Shown here one piece after another: positions 36,737 through 47,188 of a stretch of 64,000 nt of DNA. How positions within the stretch are numbered: the stretch's first letter is position 1; every line of letters starts with the position of its first letter. The notes under the pieces are model-generated. The model searched no databases. It had not been told where the DNA came from and saw only the letters and a list, made by a program, of their open reading frames with translations. Location of the stretch: NCBI GenBank assembly GCA_900498135.1, contig LR026961.1, forward strand, positions 347,176 to 411,175, in the 5' to 3' direction. A program made the position numbers and the translations under genes. Origin of the DNA: an uncultured Desulfatiglans sp. Its GTDB lineage: Bacteria > Desulfobacterota > DSM-4660 > Desulfatiglandales > Desulfatiglandaceae.

Positions 36737-38752
36737 ATGAACAAGCGATTCTCTTTAAAACTGCGCCTGACACTGCCTACGCTCCTGACCGCGCTGTTGA
36801 TCGTCGGGGGTATCGTGGCGTTTCTTTCTACCGTTATGATGCGCACTACCAAGGAAGAAGCCCTGAGCAAGGCCTATGAAATGGCCCACCGTTATGGAAA
36901 CGAGATCGATGCCGAGCTCGAGGTGGCGATGGATGCAGCCCGAAGCCTTGGCCAGAGCTTCCAGGCCCTGAAGAAAAGCGGGCACACCGACCGTGAGATG
37001 CTGAACCTCATCCTGAAGGAGAACCTTGAAGGGAACCCGGATTTTCTGGGGGTTTGGACCTGCTGGGAGCCGAATGCTCTGGACGGCAAGGATGCCGAAT
37101 ACGTGAACGCCCCTCTTCATGACAGCACCGGCCGTTTCATCCCCTATTACAACCGCGGCTCCAGCAGGGTCGAGGGTGAAGCGCTTCTGGATTATGAAAA
37201 ACCGGGGGCCGGCGATTATTATTTGCTTGCACGAAATTCAGGCCGAGAAGTGATCACTGAACCGTACCTATACAAGGTTGGGGGCAAGGAAATACTCGTA
37301 ACCAGGGCGGCAGTCCCCATCGAACATGCGAACCGCGTAGTCGGAGTCGTGGGAGTGGACCTGCCCTTGTCCAAGCTGCAGTCCCTCATTGAGAACCTTC
37401 ATCCTTACGGTTCAGGCGTAAGCGCTGTTTTCGCCAACCGGGGAACGATCGCCGCTCACTTCGACCCGTCCCGACTTGGCAAGCAGATGAGGGACACCGA
37501 GGCCGATATGTGCGATGAACATCTGATGCCCTTCGCGGAGGCGGTTCAGGCCGGCCGCGATTTTATCTTTTCCGTTTATTCAAAGCCTCTCGCAAGCGAT
37601 GTCTATATCCAAACGGTACCGCTTACCATCGGCCGGAGCACCACACCCTGGGGCTTCGCGATCGGAATCCCCATGAAGGCTGTTCTTGCAGGGCCGCGCA
37701 GCGTCATGATCATGGCCATCGCAACTGGTGTGATCGGACTTACCCTGCTTAGCCTCTTTGTCATCTGGACGGCGCTCGGGGTCGCGAACCCCATCAATCG
37801 CATCAGTCAAAAGATGGGCGGTGCGGCTCAGGAAGTCTCCTCCGCCGCGACCCAGCTTTCTTCCACCAGTCAATCGCTTGCGGAGGGTTCGAGCGAACAG
37901 GCGTCCTCTATCGAAGAGACATCCTCCTCGCTTGAAGAGATGTCTTCGATGACCCGTCAAAACGCCGACCACGCCTCCCAGGCCGACAAGCTTATGCACA
38001 ACGCCAAAACGATCGTTGGGGAAGCCAACGAGTCAATGTCGCAGCTGACTGGCAGCATGGCGGATATCTCCCGGTCGAGTGAAGAGACCTTCAAGATCAT
38101 CAAAACGATCGACGAAATCGCTTTCCAGACGAATCTTCTCGCACTGAACGCTGCTGTAGAAGCAGCGCGAGCAGGGGAAGCGGGAGCGGGGTTCGCCGTT
38201 GTTGCCGACGAGGTGCGCAACCTCGCCATGCGTGCCGCTGAAGCGGCCCGAAATACCTCGAACATCATCGAGGAAACCGTCAAGAAAGTGAAAGGCGGGT
38301 CGGACCTGGTCCTCAAAACCAACGAGGCCTTCAAGCAGGTCGCCCAAAGCGCGGCGAAGGTCGGGGAACTGGTCGGGGAAATCGCCGCGGCCTCTTCCGA
38401 GCAGGCCCAGGGCATCGAGCAGATCAATACGGCGGTCGCCGAGATGGACAAGGTTACCCAGCGAAACGCCGCCGGCGCCGAAGAGTCCGCGTCAGCCGCA
38501 GAGCAGATGAACGCTCAGGCGGTGGAATTGAAAAGCATGGTCCTCGATTTGACCGCTCTCGTACAAGGAACGCGCAATGGCAAAGGATCTGCGGACAGTT
38601 TTCATGCCGCCGATGCCTACGCACCGAAACGCAAGCCGCAGTTGCCCTCTCTGCACAATAAACCACATCACAGGAAGGCGTTGCCCGCTCAAACCGAAAT
38701 CCGGCCTGAAAAACTGATCCCTTTGGATTCCGACGATCTGAAGGATTTTTAA
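36737..38752 (+). CDS. Methyl-accepting chemotaxis protein with dCache-type sensor
   Basis: 671 aa. TM1 is [20 protein letters not shown]; a large periplasmic domain of ~310 residues looks like a double Cache ([60 protein letters not shown]), the type that binds amino acids and other small ligands. TM2 is [20 protein letters not shown], then the signalling domain with [20 protein letters not shown] and [23 protein letters not shown] follows CAGGAGG. The signalling part resembles that of the upstream chemoreceptor, while the sensors are unrelated, so they sense different things. Confidence 0.95.
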   Translation: MNKRFSLKLRLTLPTLLTALLIVGGIVAFLSTVMMRTTKEEALSKAYEMAHRYGNEIDAELEVAMDAARSLGQSFQALKKSGHTDREMLNLILKENLEGNPDFLGVWTCWEPNALDGKDAEYVNAPLHDSTGRFIPYYNRGSSRVEGEALLDYEKPGAGDYYLLARNSGREVITEPYLYKVGGKEILVTRAAVPIEHANRVVGVVGVDLPLSKLQSLIENLHPYGSGVSAVFANRGTIAAHFDPSRLGKQMRDTEADMCDEHLMPFAEAVQAGRDFIFSVYSKPLASDVYIQTVPLTIGRSTTPWGFAIGIPMKAVLAGPRSVMIMAIATGVIGLTLLSLFVIWTALGVANPINRISQKMGGAAQEVSSAATQLSSTSQSLAEGSSEQASSIEETSSSLEEMSSMTRQNADHASQADKLMHNAKTIVGEANESMSQLTGSMADISRSSEETFKIIKTIDEIAFQTNLLALNAAVEAARAGEAGAGFAVVADEVRNLAMRAAEAARNTSNIIEETVKKVKGGSDLVLKTNEAFKQVAQSAAKVGELVGEIAAASSEQAQGIEQINTAVAEMDKVTQRNAAGAEESASAAEQMNAQAVELKSMVLDLTALVQGTRNGKGSADSFHAADAYAPKRKPQLPSLHNKPHHRKALPAQTEIRPEKLIPLDSDDLKDF

Positions 38753-39086
38753 AACGCAAACGCCCGATGAACCGATTTCAGTCGCTTGAATAACGTTATA
38801 CCAACAAATCCAGGAAATTGCCCACCTTAAAATGCGCTTTTTTTAGGTCTTATCAATAAATTACGTTTTCCGGATGGAAACAAACTTAGTATGGGAAAAG
38901 TTGTCCTTTTGCATGGTCCATTGGCGCTAAGAATCGCAAGCTTTCCGCCTCCACAGCAGTTCAGAATGGCTTTTTTATTATCATCCTGCTTTTGAATGAA
39001 CTGTCAAAATCAATGGTCATTAACAGCGATTATTAAGAATTTGTTACTATTCTTATCATAAAAAAACAGGTAAAGGATTCACGTTA
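38753..39086. other. Intergenic region with repeat-like fragment
   Basis: 334 bp, convergent flanks. Near 38865-38882 TTTTCCGGATGGAAAC resembles the tip of the dispersed repeat, the rest of which is absent. No clear terminator or gene seen; the composition becomes AT-rich toward 39060. Confidence 0.4.
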
Positions 39087-39677
39087 CTAAAAACTTGCCT
39101 TAAAAAGCATGAAAAAATAAAAAGAAATGTATATTGATATAAATATCATCAGATTCCAATGGCCGTTATTTTGAATAAAAAGATTCCACCTGAAATATAT
39201 AGTTGACTCCAATGTGGCATACTTAAACGATGGAATAAATCGTTTAATCTTGTCACAGTATACTTGATATTCATCTCGAAAAATCAAAAGTAACCTTGTT
39301 TCCTCTCTCTTTACGCGATTTATCATATAGAAATAATACAATATTACATAAGATATTAGAATAACTATCTTTCCGATAGTCAACATAATTCCTAAAAGGA
39401 GGAAAAATCTTCCGATATACATTGGATTCCTTGTCAGGCTGTAAGGACCTCTGAATGCAAGAGTTTTATTTTTGTCGAGGGAGGCGAAACTCCAAACCTG
39501 AATGGATTCGCCTAAAAGGCTGACAAGGAATCCCGGAAAGAGAAGATCGGACCTCATGTGAGGAAGTGTGAGAATGAACAGGGCAAAGGCTATCGGATAC
39601 CGGAGACTTGTCAGGACTGTGCGTGTTCTCTGATCATTGAAGACTAGGTGTATTCGGCTGGCTATATCTGTACCCAT
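39087..39677 (-). CDS. Isoprenylcysteine carboxyl methyltransferase-like membrane protein
   Basis: 196-aa integral membrane protein of the ICMT/PEMT group: LAFRGPYSLTRNPMYIGRFF carries the R-P-Y...R-N-P-x-Y motif that binds the methyl donor, and REETRLLLIFRDEYQVYCDK the C-terminal E-x-x-L...Y-x-x-Y motif. About five hydrophobic helices. In bacteria such proteins often methylate lipids or other small substrates; which one is unknown. The gene is AT-rich compared with its flanks. ATG follows AGGAG. It borders the accessory region to the right. Confidence 0.85.
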   Translation of the reverse strand: MGTDIASRIHLVFNDQRTRTVLTSLRYPIAFALFILTLPHMRSDLLFPGFLVSLLGESIQVWSFASLDKNKTLAFRGPYSLTRNPMYIGRFFLLLGIMLTIGKIVILISYVILYYFYMINRVKREETRLLLIFRDEYQVYCDKIKRFIPSFKYATLESTIYFRWNLFIQNNGHWNLMIFISIYISFYFFMLFKASF

Positions 39678-39936
39678 TATTTACTCCTGCACTCTGGGAT
39701 TTCCTGGGGGGCGACCGGACCATGAAGAGTACGTGAAATGGTCATGAACACCACTCATGGCAAATTTTTTACATGGAATTTAGCAGATCAGAATGAAGAA
39801 ATGATGAAGCCAGGAAGAGGAGGATGTTGTTTTTTATGGTTATCCGCGGTCCAGATAGGTAAGGATCGACCGTAAGACTCGGTCTATCATTTTAGACGGC
39901 CCGGACCTCTCTTTTTCTCCGGGGCTGAGCCGAAAA

Positions 39937-40849
39937 TCAAATCACGCCCGAAGGCCTTTGCTGTTGCCATACCTTGAGGATAAGACCAACCAGCGCCAGT
40001 TCCGTAAAGCCGCCAGCACATAAAAGGTGAAGGATGCACCGAAGCGGTCCCACAGCAGCCCCGCGGCGGCACTGGCCGGCAGCATGGCGATGCCCCCCGA
40101 CCAGCTTGAAAGCGCCATAGGCCGTGTCTCGCAGATCGACCGGCGCTGAATCGGCTATCATCCTCGCAAACAGGCCGTGGGTGATCCCCATGTGCGCGGC
40201 CCACAGGAACACCCCGGCAAGAATGGTAGGCCAACGCTCGTTTGCAGCTAGAAGCAGATCGGCGGCGAGCAGGACAATCAAACCGAGCGCCAGCAGCCTG
40301 CCGTGATCCATCCGATCCGACAGCCTGCCGAACGTATAGGCCGATCGCGAATAGACCAGGTTCATGGCCACCATAACCAGGGGGACGTAGGCGACCGGAA
40401 CACCCGCTGCTGGGCGCGAAGCACCAGGAATGCCTCACTGAATCTCACCAGATTGAACACCGGGGCGATGCCGACCACCCCCCAGTATACACCCACCGCT
40501 CAGGCCGAGTGCCGCACCGCACACCTCGGCTGGTGCGATGTCCGCCACCAGCGCATCACGCGGGGCACCACTCACCCCTTTTCCAACGCGATCCATCAGA
40601 CGTGCGGCAAGGACGATGCCTGCGGTCGGAGCGAGGGCAAACAACAGCTTTGTCAAGACGGCCGATGAGTACCCGAGGGCAGCCAGCGTCTTCCGCTTGC
40701 CTGGATAGTCGCTGAGCGCGCCGGAAAAGACTTTCACAATATTCGCCATGGATTCGGCCAGCCCTTCGATCACTACGACCATGCGAGCACTCGCGCCCAG
40801 GATGCCGACCAGGAACAGGGGCAGCAGGCTGCCCTCCTTGATAAAGGGC
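39937..40849 (-). pseudogene. Decayed MFS transporter, paralogue of the intact gene at 49252-50457
   Basis: Reading leftward it keeps SLLPLFLVGILGAS, VKVFSGALSDYPGKRKTLA and DRVGKGVSGAPRDALVADIA, closely matching the intact transporter. It then jumps from about GAALGL to the segment equivalent to GAYWWVVGIGAVFNLARFSE, losing ~80 codons, and shifts frame before MNLVYSRSAYTFGRLSDRMD and LWAAHMGITHGLFARMIADS. The 5' end is cut off by the 3' end of the histidine kinase gene (stop at 40855). It is therefore not functional, and its homology to the full gene 9 kb away points to an old duplication. Confidence 0.85.
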
Positions 40850-40854
40850 GCTTG

Positions 40855-42264
40855 TTACTGCTTCAGAGGCAGACGGATGGTCACCGTTGTCAGCCTCCCA
40901 ACGTCACTGTCAAAGCCCACAGAGCCCCCGTGAAGTTCCACGATTCTTTTCACCATGGCCAAGCCAAGGCCCGAGCCGCCGTACTCCGTGGACCTGGATT
41001 TTTCAGCACGGTAAAACTGTTGAAAGACCTTGGGTATTTCAGACTTAGTTACCCCAGGCCCCGTATTGGCCACAGTGATCGTCAAGTCGACATCGCCCGC
41101 CTCCGCTGCGACGTCCACTCTCCCGCCACGTACGTTGTATTTGAGAGCGTTGTCCAGGATATTTGAGAACGCTCGATGCAGCATTTCATGTTCCCCCTGG
41201 ATGAGGAGTTCACTCGGAAGGTGGACATTCATTCTGATGTTCTGCGAATCCGCCAAGTAGCGATATTCGGAGACCAGGGAAGACAAGAGCCCGGTCATGG
41301 AAACCACCTTGGGTTCAATGGTCGTCAACGTCTCCAGGGACGACAGGTTCAGGAGATCCTTGACAAGTCTCTCCATGCGCAGGACCTGGTCGTTCAGCCG
41401 CAGGAGGTTTTCTCTTGAGAGGGGAGGAAGGCTGTTCATGTCCTCTGAAGAGAGGATCTCACCGACGGCCAGCCGCATGGTCGTGAGGGGGGTCTTCAGC
41501 TCATGGGACGTGTCGAAGAGAAAATCTCTCTGTCTCACAAAGGAATACTGCAGGCGGTCCAGCATCCGGTTGATGGTTTTTGCAAGTTCGTTGAATTCAT
41601 CGCGCCCGGAGCCCACGGGTATTCTCACATCCAGATTCTTTTCGCTGATGTCGTGGGCAAGGCCCCCCATCACCCCGATCGGCCTCAATATTCTCCCGGC
41701 CACAAAGTGGCTGATGAGGATGAGGGCGAGGCTGGAAAGGGTAAGCCCCCCGACAATACCAAGGATCAGTTCCTGGATTTCCTCCTTCAGCTTGATCATG
41801 GGGAGGCCGATCTGCATTTCGAGCTCCACCCCGAACAGCGTGTCCGAGAAACCCCTGACCCTGAAGGGCACCTCCGGGCTGAGCCCCTGCCCGATGTCTA
41901 TCCGATCCGGGGGAACAACGGCTTTAACAATGGCAGTGGAACCGTGCTCCACTCCGGGAAGCTCTATCAGGCTCGCCAGTTTTGATTCATAGAGCACCCG
42001 GCCGGAGTCTTTCTCATAAATCTTGAGCCAGTTGGGCCAAGGGGAAACGACTTTCTGAAGGGCGGCATGGATTGCGTCCTCCCCGGCTCCTTGTCCGAGC
42101 TTCTCGATCGTATCGAAAGCCCGGTCCGCCTCTTCTTTCAACTCGGTATCCAGCAGGTCGAAAGGCTGTTCGATCAGTTCGTAGAATATGACCACGGAAA
42201 AAAGGAGGCTCGCCAGTAAGCCGGAGGCTGCGACCAGGAGAGTGATTCTTTTCTTGACGGTCAT
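40855..42264 (-). CDS. Sensor histidine kinase (PmrB/QseC-like architecture)
   Basis: 469 aa. TM1 LLVAASGLLASLLFSVVIF, a short periplasmic domain of ~140 residues, TM2 LGIVGGLTLSSLALILISHF, HAMP (RILRPIGVMGGLAHDISEKN), phosphoacceptor helix DTSHELKTPLTTMRLAVGE, and the ATPase domain (FSNILDNALKYN, NTGPGVTKSEIPKVFQQFYR, GGSGLGLAMVKRIVELHGGS). It overlaps the OmpR-type regulator gene by ATGA. It sits next to aminoarabinose-transfer (arn) genes, so by analogy with PmrAB it may sense envelope conditions; that is inference. Confidence 0.94.
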   Translation of the reverse strand: MTVKKRITLLVAASGLLASLLFSVVIFYELIEQPFDLLDTELKEEADRAFDTIEKLGQGAGEDAIHAALQKVVSPWPNWLKIYEKDSGRVLYESKLASLIELPGVEHGSTAIVKAVVPPDRIDIGQGLSPEVPFRVRGFSDTLFGVELEMQIGLPMIKLKEEIQELILGIVGGLTLSSLALILISHFVAGRILRPIGVMGGLAHDISEKNLDVRIPVGSGRDEFNELAKTINRMLDRLQYSFVRQRDFLFDTSHELKTPLTTMRLAVGEILSSEDMNSLPPLSRENLLRLNDQVLRMERLVKDLLNLSSLETLTTIEPKVVSMTGLLSSLVSEYRYLADSQNIRMNVHLPSELLIQGEHEMLHRAFSNILDNALKYNVRGGRVDVAAEAGDVDLTITVANTGPGVTKSEIPKVFQQFYRAEKSRSTEYGGSGLGLAMVKRIVELHGGSVGFDSDVGRLTTVTIRLPLKQ

Positions 42265-42941
42265 TCTTCCAGATCCTCGATGATGTATCCAAAGGCCCGG
42301 AGAGTCCGGATGATTCCCCCGCCGGCGTCCCCGATTTTGTGCCGCAAGTTTTTGATGTGAACATCCATGAAGTTGGACATGTTGAAGGGATCGAAGTCAT
42401 CCCCCCACACGTGCTCGGCCAGGCTGAAGCGCGAGACCGCGCGGTTCTTGTTGTAGAGCAGGAACTCGAGAATGGAGAATTCCTTCGGGGTCAGTTCAAC
42501 GAGCGTTCCCCCTTTCCTCACCTTGCGGTTTACGGTGTCGAGCTCCACATCCCTTATTCGAAGGAGGGTTCCCGAGGGACTCGCGTGTCTCCTGAGCAGT
42601 GCGCGAATGCGGGCCATGAGTTCATCCGGGGAAAACGGTTTTGCAAGGTAGTCATCCGCGCCGAGATCGAGCCCTTTCACCCTGTCTTTCACATCGCCCT
42701 TTGCAGTGAGCATGAGAATCGGTGTTTCGATCCCGGCCTTGCGTGTGTGCCCCAGGACAGACAATCCATCTATCTTCGGCATCATGATGTCGAGTATGAT
42801 GAGATCAAAAGGGTTTTCGAACAGTTTGTCCAATGCCTCTTCGCCATCCGAAGCCGTTTCAACGATATAGCGCTGGTTTGTGAGAATTTGCCGGATCTGA
42901 TCCAGCAGCGAGAGATTATCGTCAACAACCAGAATTTTCAC
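42261..42941 (-). CDS. OmpR-family response regulator
   Basis: 226 aa: receiver (ILVVDDNLSLLDQI, LIILDIMMPKIDGLSVLGH, LTAKGDVKDRVKGLDLGADD, LAKPFSPDELMARI) and winged-helix output (VELTPKEFSILEFLLYNKNR, then DVHIKNLRHKIGD and IIRTLRAFGYII). All phosphorylation residues are present. The start is GTG with GGAGG nine bases upstream. First gene of the pair with the kinase; the leftward arn genes lie immediately upstream on the same strand, about 70 bp away, so it may be co-transcribed with them. Confidence 0.95.
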   Translation of the reverse strand: MKILVVDDNLSLLDQIRQILTNQRYIVETASDGEEALDKLFENPFDLIILDIMMPKIDGLSVLGHTRKAGIETPILMLTAKGDVKDRVKGLDLGADDYLAKPFSPDELMARIRALLRRHASPSGTLLRIRDVELDTVNRKVRKGGTLVELTPKEFSILEFLLYNKNRAVSRFSLAEHVWGDDFDPFNMSNFMDVHIKNLRHKIGDAGGGIIRTLRAFGYIIEDLEE

Positions 42942-43011
42942 AACCGTGGGCCTCCAAAATGTAGTTCATCTCAACATTGGTGCCTTAACCCATTTGGCGT
43001 GATCTATCCCT

Positions 43012-43383
43012 TCATGCTGAACGGGTAATCAGCCAAACACCAGCGCATATGACAATAATACCGGCCCAGCGGGTAGTACCGATTCCCTCATTGAAAAACA
43101 TTTGACCGGCAAAAGCCGTGAAGATATAGCCGATGGAAAGAAGCGGATAGGCATAGCTGACCTCCACCCTCGAAAGTACCAACAGCCAGACCGCGACGCT
43201 AACGACATAACACCCCAGACCGATCAATATAAAGGGGTTTAACGCCACAGCCAAAAAAATGCGGCTGCAATTTCGCAAACCAAAGTCAAAATAGCCAATT
43301 TGGCGCATTCCCTGTTTTAGGGCCAACTGAGCCGAAGCGTTGAGCAACACGCCTAGGACAATAAGAGGAAGGTATCTGGCCAT
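43012..43383 (-). CDS. SMR/EamA-type four-helix transporter, ArnE/ArnF-like
   Basis: 123 aa with four hydrophobic helices: LPLIVLGVLLNASAQLALKQ, NPFILIGLGCYVVSVAVWLL, VSYAYPLLSIGYIFTAFAGQ and WAGIIVICAGVWLITRSA. AQLALKQG, WLLVLSRVEVSYAYP and the length recall ArnE, a subunit of the flippase for undecaprenyl-phosphate-aminoarabinose. Its place next to arnT supports this; a general SMR drug exporter remains possible. ATG at 43383 follows GAAAGG; the alternative ATG at 43389 is two codons upstream. It follows arnT on the same strand with ~170 bp between. Confidence 0.78.
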   Translation of the reverse strand: MARYLPLIVLGVLLNASAQLALKQGMRQIGYFDFGLRNCSRIFLAVALNPFILIGLGCYVVSVAVWLLVLSRVEVSYAYPLLSIGYIFTAFAGQMFFNEGIGTTRWAGIIVICAGVWLITRSA

Positions 43384-43553
43384 GTTCATCCTTTCGCTGG
43401 AACCGTTGCCAGTCTTGACCATACGAGCGAGACCCATTCAAGACACCCATAAATAATCATTTTCATATATAATCTCAATAAGATCAATGATGGACTGAAA
43501 ACGTATAGCACAAGGGCCAATGATGGCGTTCAAACTTTTGTTATGCGCCAATA

Positions 43554-45236
43554 TCAATATTTCCAGAGAACATACCCTTCAAGACCACTTCGATCCTGGA
43601 AAGCAGGCTGGGGGAGCTGATCCCACCATCGGGCGATATCTTTCACCCTGGCAATCAGTACAGTCCTGCCCTGGTTGTGTTGAATCAAGTCGTACGCTGA
43701 TTGCATATCAAGCAATCTGCCGGCTGCATCTTTGTATTTCAACCCGTAATCAAGCTCACCTGTTCCTTCGAGTATGTAGACATCGCTTCGTTTCAGATAC
43801 CAGCCCACTGCCCTGATTGAATTTTCATCAGAGATGACGATATCTTTGTTGTCAATGCTTTGGGCGTATTTTTCCAGAATGGGTCCAGGAGATTTTACCT
43901 CTCTGGCCAAGTCCGGAATGGTAAAGTGAACAACACAAAATAAGGGAAGCGGCGAGAGACCGAGTAAGAGTGTCTTGCCGACCGGTGTGCGGCTTCGGAG
44001 AGCCCAAACGAGAAATAGCTCGAAAAACACCAAACTATTGACAATCATGACGACTTTCCATGCCTGGCTGTATGGTCGGAATCCGTTGAAAACAAAAAGT
44101 TGAAAATATAAAAAAGCTACTAGAATCAGGCTGAAAAGAACGATGTTGACAACAACTCCGCCCTGGAACAGGCTGCTCAGCGTATCTTTCTTTTGCACAT
44201 GCAACAACCCAAAAGCGATGAGAATGGCAAAGGGCGGGAAACAGGGAAAGATGTAAGTTAAGAGCTTCCCGTTTGAAAATGAGAAAAACAGAAATGGCAG
44301 CACCAACCAACACAGACAAAATTTCAGCAACCGGCTTGGCGCCTCCTGTTCAAACAATCGGGTTTTTATTCCCGGTATAGCTGCGGGCGCCACAAACACC
44401 CAGGGGGCAAACATGCCCGGTGCCGTCAGGAAGAAAAACCAGAAAGACTCTTTATGTTGGGCATTGTCGGCGATAAACCGGCGGATATGTTCGTTCCAGA
44501 AAAAGAAACGCCAGAAATCCGGTTCCCGCAGGTGAATTGCGATACTCCATGGCAATGAAACCAAAATAGCGGTTAAAATCGGCAGCCAGCTCATGCGTAA
44601 CAAATCGGCATACCGACGCTGCCAGATCAGATAAGGCGCCACCGCCAAAACCGGCACGGCGAATCCAAGGAATCCCTTGGTCAGAAAAGAAAGGCCGCAA
44701 CTCAGACCGGCGAGAAACAGGAAGCCCTTTTCCCGCGACGACCGTGGCGATGACTCCGTAGCAAAAAAGAAAGCGGTGATGGTCGCCGTGAGGAAAAATG
44801 AGAACAAGCTGTCCAACACGGCAGTGTTTCCCACACCGAACACCTCAAAACAGGATAAGAAAATAAGAACGGCCAAGGTGGGCGCAAAACCACCATCCTC
44901 ATCCTCACGACGGGATACGTGCCGCGCCAGTACAAATATCAACAAGGCGGACAAACCCACGGACAGTGCGGAGGGCAGACGAACGGCAAAGTTGTTTTCC
45001 CCGAACAGCAGAAGTGAGCCTGCATGAACCCAATAGCCAAGCGCCGGTTTTTCAAAGTAGCGCAGACCGTTGAGGTGAGGTGCTATCCAGTCGCCGCCGG
45101 CGATCATTTCTCGGGGAATTTCTCCATAGCGCGTTTCATCCGGCACAACCAGATCACGCGCACCCAAGGGAAGAATATACGCCAGTAAAAAGAATGACAG
45201 AAGTAATAGAATGTAGCGTTTATTCAATGTGCTCAT
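43554..45236 (-). CDS. arnT: ArnT-like lipid A aminoarabinose transferase (GT83)
   Basis: 560-aa inner-membrane glycosyltransferase with ~12 hydrophobic segments and a soluble C-terminal domain. The N-terminal loop ARDLVVPDETRYGEIPREMI contains the Asp-Glu of the ArnT/PMT catalytic region, and YFEKPALGYWVHA follows as in ArnT proteins. It moves aminoarabinose from undecaprenyl phosphate to lipid A in the periplasm, lowering polymyxin binding. Start overlaps the arnD stop by ATGA. It appears intact while the upstream donor-synthesis genes are broken, so it either uses another donor or is on its way out. Confidence 0.9.
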   Translation of the reverse strand: MSTLNKRYILLLLSFFLLAYILPLGARDLVVPDETRYGEIPREMIAGGDWIAPHLNGLRYFEKPALGYWVHAGSLLLFGENNFAVRLPSALSVGLSALLIFVLARHVSRREDEDGGFAPTLAVLIFLSCFEVFGVGNTAVLDSLFSFFLTATITAFFFATESSPRSSREKGFLFLAGLSCGLSFLTKGFLGFAVPVLAVAPYLIWQRRYADLLRMSWLPILTAILVSLPWSIAIHLREPDFWRFFFWNEHIRRFIADNAQHKESFWFFFLTAPGMFAPWVFVAPAAIPGIKTRLFEQEAPSRLLKFCLCWLVLPFLFFSFSNGKLLTYIFPCFPPFAILIAFGLLHVQKKDTLSSLFQGGVVVNIVLFSLILVAFLYFQLFVFNGFRPYSQAWKVVMIVNSLVFFELFLVWALRSRTPVGKTLLLGLSPLPLFCVVHFTIPDLAREVKSPGPILEKYAQSIDNKDIVISDENSIRAVGWYLKRSDVYILEGTGELDYGLKYKDAAGRLLDMQSAYDLIQHNQGRTVLIARVKDIARWWDQLPQPAFQDRSGLEGYVLWKY

Positions 45237-46154
45237 CGCTTGCTGACCTTATTGTGAATTTCCATCATATCCATGCCATCTTGGCAGGCAAGCCATCCGT
45301 CCCTGCCGGCGAGAGTCGCTCTAAACATGCTTGATTTTCCTGCTTTTCCGGTTTCAGCAAGAATGTCGCCAAGCGGCGCGAAGGCGATATTCCGCTGTTG
45401 CGCCTTTATCGGAAAATCCTTGAACAATTCCAGGCAAGCGATTCTCTCAATTTCGGCGTGGATGGTCAGCACATTGAGTTGATCGGGATGAATCATATTC
45501 AAAAGGTGGCCGTTGTAAGTTTCTATTGTGCATTGGCGGCCTGCAAGCTCATCGTAAGTCGGCAGAGTAGTCGGCACCTGCATATGACGAGACCTCTGGT
45601 CTCCCATCAATGGATAAAAAAGCGAACGGCCGCGACAATCGGGTTCAAATCGAAAAGGAAACTGCTCTAACGCCAATAGCGCTTCAGGTGTCACCCTCCA
45701 GGCAGGGGCCGCGAAACATTTGGGGGTTGCCCCAGGATCTCCTTCAGTAATTCATAACCTTTATGGATTTCAGCGATTATTGGGGCTTTATCCATCTTTC
45801 AAGCGCCATCTGCCAGCGGTGATGGTCCGAGGCGTGCAGGCCGACCTCATGCCCCGCTTGCACAGCCTGACGAATCGGATCAGGACAGCACTTATCGACC
45901 ACTGCTCCGGGCCACAGGGCGCCCTGCAAAAGAATATCCCGACCGTACAGACTGACCGCCCGCGTTCTGAGCATCTTGATCAGAAACGTTGGCCGCATCA
46001 GACGTCAGAGAAGCCGACCCATATTGTCCGGTCCGATGGAAAAAAAGAAACTGGCCCGGATCTGGCGTTGTGCCAAAAAATCGATCAGATTGAGCACTCC
46101 GATACGGGTGCCCCGCAACGTATCGACATCTACTCGCAGGCCGGCATGGCACAT
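45233..46154 (-). pseudogene. arnD: ArnD-like polysaccharide deacetylase, inactivated
   Basis: The reading begins at an ATG at 46154 with [18 protein letters not shown] (NodB-type start) and [15 protein letters not shown], then a TGA at 46005-46007 where, as I recall, E. coli ArnD has Trp (MGRHLWRL). After it come MRPTFLIKMLRTRAVSLYGR and HEVGLHASDHHRWQMALE, a TAA after WIKPQ, a frameshift near 45700, and the C terminus CTIETYNGHLLN, VLTIHAEIERIACLELF and GRDGWLACQDGM in the last frame. Several lesions mean it is non-functional. In intact systems the enzyme deformylates the aminoarabinose lipid carrier. Confidence 0.85.
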
Positions 46155-47038
46155 GATGCCTCCGCTGCGCATTCCACCGCCGATTTAAGAAAATAATCCA
46201 GCGTTTCCCCAATGCATTGTGCAAAGGGCACGTTCGGCTTCCACCCCACAATTCTCTGCGCCTCGCGGATCGACGGCCGCTGATGCTGTACGTCTTGATA
46301 ACCCGATCCGTAATAGGCTCGGGCCTCAATCCGCTGGATTCCGCCATCCGGAGGGAAATAAAAGCGAAGTGCGTGACCGTCGAATTGTTCGCGAAGCATA
46401 TCGGCAAGAGCAGCCATGCTGTATTCGTTCTGAGGATTGCCGATATTGAAGATGCGCCTGTTGCATTGCCCGTTCTTGTTTTCGACGATCCTGAAAAGAC
46501 ACTCAATACCGTCCCTGAAGTCGGTAAAACAACGCTTTTGCGCGCCGCCGTCCACCAATCGAATCGGGGCGCCTTCCACCAGATTGAGGATGAACTGGGT
46601 GATCACGCGTAAACTACCGATCCGGGCGGACTCCAGAGAGTCCAGTTTTGGCCCTATCCAGTTAAAAGGTCGGAATAGCGTGAATTGCAGCTCCTGGCTC
46701 TCCCCCTAGGCACAGATCACGCGATCCAGCATTTGCTTGCTGCATGAATATATCCAGCGCTGCTTGTGGATAGGACCTAAAACAAAGTTTGACCTATGTT
46801 CGTCAAATTCGTCATCCGTACACATGCCGTAGACTTCCGAAGTGGAAAGATGCATACCAGCCGTACCGGAACATAGCGCCATTGCCCCTTCGGCATTGCA
46901 GTACGCTTTAAAGACCTTTCCAAACTCGGCGGCCTTGGGGCCGGTGATGATCCATCCGGAGCGTAGAACTTCGGCCACCGCTTTGATTTCGGGTTCGCTG
47001 ATGGACGGTTTGGAAAACGGCAGAAATGTTGTCCGCAT
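46130..47038 (-). pseudogene. arnB'-'arnA deletion fusion with in-frame TAG
   Basis: The first ~62 codons are the N terminus of ArnB aminotransferase ([20 protein letters not shown], then CSGTAGMH). Directly afterwards the frame continues with the C-terminal decarboxylase of ArnA ([37 protein letters not shown]), so the rest of arnB, arnC and the ArnA formyltransferase part are deleted. A TAG at 46706-46708 stands where E. coli ArnA has the Tyr of an A-Y-G-E segment, and the same frame then runs on ([52 protein letters not shown]). It cannot make either enzyme. Confidence 0.88.
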
Positions 47039-47188
47039 AATCTCTTCCCTTTATCCAGGTTCCATATTTACCTGGCGGATCGAAAAGAAATTCCTGATCC
47101 GATCGGTTGTTGTTCGGGAATGTAGCGGACGAAAATGAAGAAAGGATGAACCGGCGAGCAAAAAGGATTCCGGGTGTTTTTTATCAAA

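Noticed and set aside
46005..46007. TGA in arnD as selenocysteine
   Set aside because: As I recall, E. coli ArnD has Trp at this place, consistent with TGG to TGA mutation, and the same gene has a TAA and a frameshift further on.
46706..46708. TAG inside the arnA remnant as a pyrrolysine codon
   Set aside because: Pyrrolysine occurs in some Desulfobacterota, but this gene is already a deletion fusion of arnB and arnA and sits beside a multiply broken arnD, so decay explains it.
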